This document shows positions 57,400-64,000 of a stretch of 64,000 nucleotides of DNA, piece after piece. The position numbers were made by a program, and so were the translations under genes. Position 1 is the stretch's first letter; each line of letters opens with the position of its first letter. The stretch comes from Voacanga thouarsii (taxonomy: Eukaryota; Streptophyta; Magnoliopsida; Gentianales; Apocynaceae), in assembly GCA_026120185.1 (NCBI GenBank), contig JANUWF010001179.1:475501-539500 (forward strand), given 5' to 3'. The notes beneath the pieces are model-generated. The model was not told the origin of the DNA, did not search any database, and worked only from the letters and a program-made list of their open reading frames with translations.

Positions 57400-60300
57400 A
57401 TTGTTGAATCTTTCTTCAACTAGAGGTTTTGTAAAGATATCTGCAAGTTGTTCATCAGTTAAATATGTTCAACACACACATCGCCTTTAAGCACATGATC
57501 ACGGATAAAATGATGTTTAACTTATATATGCTTTGTCCTAGAATGTTGAACAGGTTTTTTTTGTTAGATTGATAGCACTTGTATTATCACATAATATAAG
57601 TACGCAATTAAAGTTAAGACCAAAATCAAACAATGTATTTTTCATCCACAAAATTTATGCGCAAAAACTGTCTGCTGCAATATATTCGGCCTCGATTGTG
57701 GATAAGAATACACAAGCTTACTTTTTGTTATGCCATGACACTAGAGAGTGTCCAAGAAATTAATAATGGCCACTTGTGCTTTTTATTTCCACTTTGCAGC
57801 TCGCATAATCTACATCAGTGTATCCTATAAGATCAAATGTGTTAGTGTGAGGATACCATAAGCCATAATCATATGTGCTAATTAGATATCTAAGGATGTG
57901 TTTTACTGCACATAGGTGCGATTCCTTTAGACATGATTGAAAACGGGTACAAAGATATACTAAAAACATAATGTCAGGTTGACTAGCAGTAAGATAGAGT
58001 AAGCTTCTAATCATACCTCTATACTTATATTCATCTACCTTCTTACTCTTCTCATTTTGGTCAAGTTTTATAGAAGTACTCATAGGTGTGCAGATTTCTT
58101 TGGCTTCGTTCATACCAAACCTTTTGAGCAACTCATTAGCATACTTAGCTTGATTTATGACGATTTCAACCTTGGTTTGCTTAATTGTAGCCCGAGGAAG
58201 AAGTTTAGTTCTTCCATCATGCTCATTTCAAATTCTTACTGCATTGTCTTAGCAAGCATCTTGCACAAAAAGTCATTAGTAGCATAAAAAATGATATCAT
58301 CAACATAGATTTGAACAATTAGTAGATCACAGGATTTATCAAACTTGATGAATAAGGTGGTATCAATCAAGCCTTTTGAAATCAAGAATCCACTAAGCTT
58401 CTCATACCAAGCTCGTGGAGCTTGTTTTAACTCATAAAGAACCTTAGAAAGTTTGAAAACATGATTTGAGAAGTGCTCATGAATAAAACTAGGAGGTTGT
58501 TCAACATATACTTCATTCTCAATAAAACCATTTAGGAATGCACTCTTAATATCCATTTGATAGAGTATGAAATTTTGAAGGAAGCAAAAGCAAGAAGCAT
58601 TCTTATAGATTCTAGTCTAGCAACGGGATCAAATGTCTTATCATAATAAATGCCCTCTTCTTGATTGAATCCTTGGGCGACCAATCTTGCCTTATTTCTA
58701 ATCACAACTCCATTTTTATCAAATTTATTTTTAAATACCCACTTGGTACCAATAATCGGACGATCAAGTGGTCTAAGAACAAGTTTCCAAACTTGATTTC
58801 TTTCAAATTGGTTTAATTTTTCTTGCATAACAATAATCCAAAATTCATCATGCAGTGCTACATTAATACAGTTAGGTTCTATATTTGAGAGAAGAGCAAA
58901 GTTATCTATGTCTAGTTTTAACTCCATAGCTTGGATCACCAATGATTTGTTCTTTGGGATAACCTATTTTGTATTTTCAATCATTTGGTAATTGTTGATC
59001 CGTAGAATCTTCAATTTGTTTCTTTCCTTATTCAGCTTGTTGTTCTTTAATTTCTTCTTATTTTGCATGAATATCTAGCGGCAGAGCTTTGAGTTAGTCT
59101 TTTCTTACTTCCTTTGAACCTCCTATATCATCATCATCTTTTATTGGAGCATAAATGTTAGATTCATCAAACATAATATGTACGGATTCTTTCACACATA
59201 GAATTCTTTTATTGTATACTATATGTATCTTTTTGTTGGAAGAGTATCCAAGAAATATAGCTTTATCAGATTTGCTATCAAATTTCCTAAGATTGTCTTA
59301 GGTATTAAGGACAAAATATTTACAACCAAATACTTTAAAATAAGAGATTGATGTAGTTTTGTCAAACATAAGTTCAAAAGGTATTTTTAAAAAAATGGTC
59401 TTAGCATAACTCGATTTACTATATAGCAAGCTGTATTAACAGCTTCAGCCCAAAAGTATTTTGGAAGGGCGTTTTCACAAAGCATGGATCTAGCCATTTC
59501 TTGCAAAGTTTGATTTTTCCTCTCAATAACACCATTTTGTTGCAGAGTTTTGGCTGTTGAAAAATTGTGAAATTCTCCATTTTTCATCACAAAAGTGTGT
59601 AAATTCATTGTTGCAAAATTCTTTACCATTATCACTAGAAATCAGTTTGTATCCAATAGAGTTTTGAACGCATTTGATTAGTTTAAAAAATTCAGAAAAG
59701 GCTTTGTCCTTTTGTCCAAGAAATAAAGTCCAAATAAATCTAGAGAAATCATCAACTGGCACATATACATACTTTTTACCGCTACGACTAACAGTCCTCA
59801 TTGGTCCAAACAAATCTATATGAATTAATTCAAAAGGTTTTGAGGTTGAAATCATTTTCTTGGGTTTAAAGGAAGTTTTGATTTATTTTCCAAATTGGCA
59901 TGCTTCACAAATTTTACTTTTATCAAACTTCATTTTGGACAATCCCGTAACAAGCTCTTTTGAGGACAGTTTGTTTAGCAAATCAAAAGATACATGACCT
60001 AATCTTCTATCCTAAAGATAACCATCATTGTCATGTACGGAGAGGCATCTAATACCATGAGTTATAAGGTCATTTAGATAGAATGCATACACATTTCCAA
60101 CACAGTTGGCAACAAATATTGTTTCAAGATTTGAGCTATCCATGATAGAACAAGAATCCTTTTCAAAAATAACTTTGCAGCCATTATCATATAGTTAGCT
60201 AATACTAAGCAAATTATATTTCAAATAATCTATTAATAATACTTGTTTTATAATGGTTGAGGAACCTTTACCAATGTTACCAATGCCAAGAATCTTTCAT

Positions 60301-60980
60301 TTCTTCTTGTCTCTAAAAGTAACGAATCCTTCATTTGGTTTGTACATCTTCTAACAGGGCTACGTCTCCAATCATGTGTCTTGAATAACAGCTGTCTAAG
60401 AACTACTTAGTGAAGTTCAAAGAATGTGCCTATATATGAATAGGAGAAGCGATTTTTTATACCCACACTTTCTTAGGTCCATGGGGGTTAGTAGTATTTC
60501 CTTTGATTTTCCAAAAAGTTATTCCACCGGATTCTATTTTTCTTTTAATAAGACATCTTGATGCCATGTGTCCTGATTTTTCACAATATGTGCATGCTTT
60601 GTGTGTTTGTAGCACGAGACAGCTTTAACAAATCGAGGCTTGTGAATTTTGTCCTTATTCTCATGTCTATATCCTAAGCCATTTCGATTTCCAACTTAAT
60701 GTTGAGTCCCAAGTAATTTTTTCAGGTTGTTTTTCCCATTTGTGAATTTTTTAATATATGCAGTAAAGTCATTGACTCTATTTTTAATGTATCAAAAATG
60801 CTAACCATACTTTCAAGAGTTTGAATTCTATCATACAAACTTTTATTTTCTAGAGATATATACTGTAAAGTAGTCATGAACACATCTTTTTAAATAATAG
60901 CACTTATGTGTGACTCAAAAGACATTTTGTTCTCACTTAACAACTTCTCGTTCTCATTTAACAAACAATTAATCTTCAAT
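57400..60980 (-). pseudogene. Sirevirus pol (protease, integrase, RT, RNase H), multiply interrupted
   Basis: Minus-strand order: protease near 60400-60360, where the Asp-Ser-Gly active site reads LDSCYSRHM (Gly replaced by Cys). The GAG-pre-integrase Zn region follows near 60000-59860 (GHVSFDLLNKLSS-like). The integrase core at 59855-59390 carries IDLFGP, SDNGKEF and ERKNQTLQEMAR, the D,D,E set, with a frameshift near 59560. RT at 58942-58236 carries WVFKNKFDKNG, ARLVAQGFNQEEGIYY, MDIKSAFLNGF and the catalytic YVDD at 58307-58296, with a shift near 58550. RNase H at 58131 to about 57400 carries YTDVDYA and, after stops, a TIEAEYIAA-like region. Many stops make it inactive. Confidence 0.92.
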
Positions 60981-60981
60981 T

Positions 60982-62208
60982 TCATTTCTTTATTTTTCTA
61001 GATAGTTTTTTTAATTCATGGAACATATCAATTAACAACTCATTTGGATCATCATTCTTTTCAGTCATAGATATAAGCGAATTATACATGAAACTAGTGG
61101 TAGTAGAGTTTACCTCATTTTCCATGGTCATGAAGCATATGTTGGAAGTTTCGTTCTCAAAATCTTCTTCTTCAGACTCAGTCCCATTTAGGTCCCAAAT
61201 TCCCATCAATCCTTTTCCTTTCTTTGCTTTCAACTCCTTCTTCTTTTTAAACATTCTTCATTCCTTTCATTTTGCAACTGGACAATCAATAATGAAGTGT
61301 TCAGTGCTTTTGCATTCATAACATTGAGGCTTGAACGTTGAGGATTGTCCTTTCTTTTTTGTGAACTTCTTTCCTCTTTTGAAGTTTCCTTTGTTGAACA
61401 TCCTTCTGAATTTCTCTGCTATCATTACCAGATCTTCATTGTCTACTTCCGTTCCATCATTACTGTCAGATTGACTAATTTTTTCATCCTCTTTTTCAGT
61501 TTTCAATGCTATTCCCTTTTTACCTTTATCATGATCATTGAATTCCTGAAACCTTTTGAGTTTCATTTCATGTGTTAGAAGAGAGCTGATCAGCTCTTCG
61601 GTTGGTAAGGATTTTAAATCCTTAGATTCTTCCACGGCAAGAGCTTTAGGCTGCCAGCTTTTAGGTAATACATCTAAAATTTTTCGATTTTGTTCCCCAA
61701 GGGAATAAACCTTCTCGTAGGTTTTGAGACCATTTATGATATTTGTGAATCTAGTGAACATATCAGTAATGCTTTCATTCGGCTTCATTGTGAATAATTT
61801 ATAATCATGAATTAGAAGTCCCAATTTGGATTCCTTAACTTAGTTTGTCCTCTCATGGGTGACCTTGAGTAATTTTCACATGTCATGGGTTGAATCACAA
61901 CCACTAACTCGATTGTATTTAGTCGCATCTAGTGCATAACATAAGATGTTCACATCCTGAAAATTTAATGTCATCTTAGCATTGTCTTCAAAATCAAACT
62001 CGTTATTTTGTTTAGGCATTTTTACGCCATCAACAACTTTTGACGGAATAAAAGGATAATTCTCTATCAAATTTCACAACTCAAAGTTGATTGAGCACAC
62101 ATAGATTGTCATTTTGTTTTTTCAGAATGTGTAGTTGTTTCCATTGAACAAAGGAGGTCGATTTGTTGAAGATCCTTCAACATATGGAAGAGAGGATGGG
62201 CTTGCCAT
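60982..62208 (-). pseudogene. Sirevirus gag, two Trp-to-stop changes and shifts
   Basis: Starts MASPSSLPYVEGSSTNRPP at 62208. Trp positions in the conserved FWKNKM and ELWNLIE motifs read TGA. The gag (UBN2-type) core follows with MTLNFQDVNILCYALDATKY, HDYKLFTMKPNESITDM with FTRF, and KILDVLPKSWQPKALAVEES. A CCHC zinc knuckle, CYECKSTEHFIIDC (all four ligands present), lies at about 61310-61270, followed by an acidic-basic tail to about 60982. A frameshift or stop separates the parts near 61840. Function: capsid and nucleocapsid of the retrotransposon particle. The knuckle is unusually well kept. Confidence 0.9.
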
Positions 62209-62254
62209 GAGGATCTTTCCTTCAAGGTTGTTAACCCAAGAATATGTAGACCAA

Positions 62255-62268
62255 TCAATGATACTAAA
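62255..62268 (-). other. Sirevirus primer-binding site, degenerate
   Basis: Directly inside the 5' LTR, minus strand reads TTTAGTATCATTGA, which fits the tRNA-Met complement TTGGTATCAGAGC only in its GTATCA core. Position is correct; sequence has decayed. Confidence 0.6.
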
Positions 62269-63461
62269 TGAAAAACCTTAGAGGGGAGGTGAATAATGTT
62301 TTTGGCCAACTAAAATTTTCAAGTAGTCTGTTATACAGAATATTAATGATCTTCAAGTTTCTTGGACCAACTTCATAGCAACAGAGAAAGCTATCTAAGG
62401 AAACTTTGAGAAATATCCAGATTTAGACTAAGGTAAGAAATATAATGCAGTTAATGTTGTATGCAGAGAAATGAGACACAGAATGCATAGTGGTTCAATC
62501 TACCAAGATCTACATCCACTACCTTAAGCTCACACTTAAGGAACCAGATTTCATATATCCAACTTAATGGAATCAATCTGCACCAAATACAAGAGAGGAT
62601 TACCACACTTGATTTTTCAAAATCTCTCAATCAACCACTCAAATCAAGGTTCACCCCAAATAGGTTTTACACCATAACCTTGTTATACAAAAGAGATTGA
62701 ATATCTATGGAATAGTAAAAGCTAACTTGTTTGAGGAGATGTGCACTAAGGAAAAAGCACAAACACTTTACATTTTAGACACAATTTGAAATCACTTTGA
62801 AGTACTTTGATAAAGGAGATTTTTGTTTTCTATAGAGTAAGAGTGTTTCTTAGAAGGATACCATAAAAATCTTATGTTAAATTAAGTTTAGAGGCTTTAT
62901 ATTGAGCTATAAAGTGAAGTACCAATAGCTATAAAACAACTATAATTTTTCTGTTAAATTTACCCATGTTTTAGACTCATGTTTTGGACGATGATACATC
63001 CAAAAGGTAAATCCAAAATAGCATTTTTTCAGGCAGAAACGATTTGACATAGTTTACAAGATTTTGGACGAATCTTTTAGATGTAGAATTATTTAAACTA
63101 CTCAATCCAAAATTTTGAGATTTAAAACTTTGAATTATTTTTTTCTTTGTGTGCTTTGAGGTAGAAATCAATTGAATTATAAGGTAAAGAGACATAGGAA
63201 TTAACAAGAAATACCTTAATAACAATTCCTAGTCTAAAGTTCTTCCATAAGGACTTCTTGGTTTGCAATCTCTTAAGTTTGAACTTCATCTTGATCACCC
63301 ATTCTTGAATTCCATTGCTTAAGAGTTGCTTAATCAATCTTATTTGAATACCTTAGAAGAATTGAGGTCAAACATGTCCTATCACATATAAATCACATAA
63401 GTTAGTCCATATCAATGTTTGTCATAAGTCAAAACATAGGAAAAAGTCCTTAGGGCTAACA
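62269..63461 (-). repeat. Sirevirus 5' LTR
   Basis: About 1193 bp, direct repeat of 52762-53966. Minus-strand start TGTTAGCCCTAAGGAC, end at the TTTTTCA edge (TGAAAAACC on plus, 62269). It would drive minus-strand transcription of gag-pol. Confidence 0.9.
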
Positions 63462-63466
63462 ATTTA
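63462..63466. repeat. Sirevirus target-site duplication, right (ATTTA)
   Basis: Exact copy of 52757-52761, directly after the LTR edge CTAACA. Confidence 0.9.
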
Positions 63467-63753
63467 GTTCTCACATTATTTGTGTATGTTTTTAGGTCAT
63501 GAGCACTATAGACAAGATAAGGATTAGAGTTCAAGATCTTGTACTTTACATTTTAGTTGTTTTGCTTAGAGACAATGTTCTGTCATTCTTTATTTTGAAA
63601 CTCTATATAAGTTTTACTTGAGCTGTAACATGTTTAAGTTTTATTTAAGATATTACTTTAGATGAGTTATTTGTTTACCTCATTATAAAGACCCCTTATC
63701 CTTTAGATGGGGTAACATCTCCGCTCCTTTTAGAATATGTAGGTAGTGGGGTG
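63467..63753 (-). repeat. Third TGTAACACCCC-family copy, part after the Sirevirus
   Basis: Continues 52261-52756. It ends with TTATAAAGACCCCTTATCC, then TTTAGATGGGGTAACATCTC, then TAGGTAGTGGGGTGTTGTA. This matches the terminal 75 bp of the right arm (50157-50231) with substitutions. The terminal hairpin is weakened. The remaining 250 bases of the window hold nothing I recognise. Confidence 0.75.
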
Positions 63754-64000
63754 TTGTATTTTATATAGTAGAGATACCTATAGGTTGGGCTCAAGAATAG
63801 GGAACTTATTACTTGAGAAATAGTGAGTTTTGTAATTAGGGATACTCACCTGCCAATGCTTGAATTTAATTCAATTAATTGAGTGATATTTGATACTTGA
63901 TATTTTGGGAGAAATTAACTTTGATTGCATGACTAATCTCATTTTCTCATTTTGATTCCACTTTTGTGATCTTCTTGATCCTACCTTGTGATTGTGTTGA

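Larger units (their letters stand above)
52762..63461 (-). mobile_element. Ty1-Copia retrotransposon, Sirevirus lineage, with envelope-like ORF
   Basis: A 10.7-kb element on the minus strand: 5' LTR 63461-62269, degenerate tRNA-Met primer site, gag, pol (protease, integrase, RT, RNase H), an additional ORF, polypurine tract, 3' LTR 53966-52762. ATTTA target duplications flank it. The tract AAAAAGGGGGAGAT before TGTTA, large size, 1.2-kb LTRs and a third ORF after RNase H are typical of Sireviruses (SIRE1-like). All ORFs are interrupted and the LTRs are visibly diverged, so it is an old, inactive copy. It sits inside a TGTAACACCCC-family repeat. Confidence 0.93.

Noticed and set aside
1..64000. 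CRISPR arrays, bacterial operons, rRNA genes
   Set aside because: No regularly spaced direct repeats with unique spacers, no rRNA-like sequence and no prokaryotic gene layout. All strong signals are plant or plant-element.

Overview
This is a gene-poor, AT-rich stretch of plant nuclear DNA, almost certainly from a eudicot. The evidence is endogenous caulimovirid (plant pararetrovirus) DNA, a Sirevirus-type Copia element, MULE and hAT transposons, fragments of plant metabolic genes with introns, and a plant lipid-transfer-protein gene. I cannot name the species. Nearly everything recognisable is mobile-element DNA or its debris. The only plausible host protein gene is a short nsLTP-like gene near 34.4 kb.

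Layout. 1-1 kb: non-coding, with a 50-bp tandem duplication. 1.16-5.7 kb: a broken endogenous pararetrovirus in two opposed pieces. The 5' part (primer-binding site, two small ORFs, coat-protein start) lies on the minus strand. Coat protein, zinc knuckle, movement protein and protease lie on the plus strand; RT and RNase H are absent. 7.7-11.07 kb: a complete hAT element with a perfect 8-bp target duplication, its transposase stopped by two nonsense codons. 11.5-14.5 kb: three unrelated gene fragments on the plus strand (phosphofructokinase, the PDZ part of a C-terminal processing protease, pyruvate decarboxylase), resembling a transduplication cluster. 14.5-25.4 kb: T-rich non-coding DNA with many tandem and dispersed duplications and a LINE tail.

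25.4-34.07 kb: a long-TIR MULE of about 8.7 kb. It carries a decayed MuDR transposase followed by a plant mobile domain (PMD/MAIL-like) gene on the same strand. 34.3-34.7 kb: TATA box and nsLTP-like gene, about 270 bp from the outer edge of the MULE. 35.4-36.6 kb: a small TIR element carrying an exon-like gene fragment. 37.2-40.2 kb: Copia remnant whose LTR is interrupted by a LINE 3' end. 41.6-51.0 kb: a very large imperfect inverted repeat built from elements that start TGTAACACCCC or TGTGAAACCCC. 52.3-63.75 kb: a third copy of that family, split by a Sirevirus (52762-63461, minus strand) with 1.2-kb LTRs, ATTTA target duplication, PPT, gag, pol and an envelope-like third ORF, all interrupted.

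History. The elements are nested: Sirevirus inside the TGTAACACCCC family, LINE inside a Copia LTR. Many interruptions are Trp codons changed to TAG or TGA, as expected from C-to-T decay of methylated DNA. No gene in the window clearly works together with another, except the transposase and PMD gene that share the MULE.
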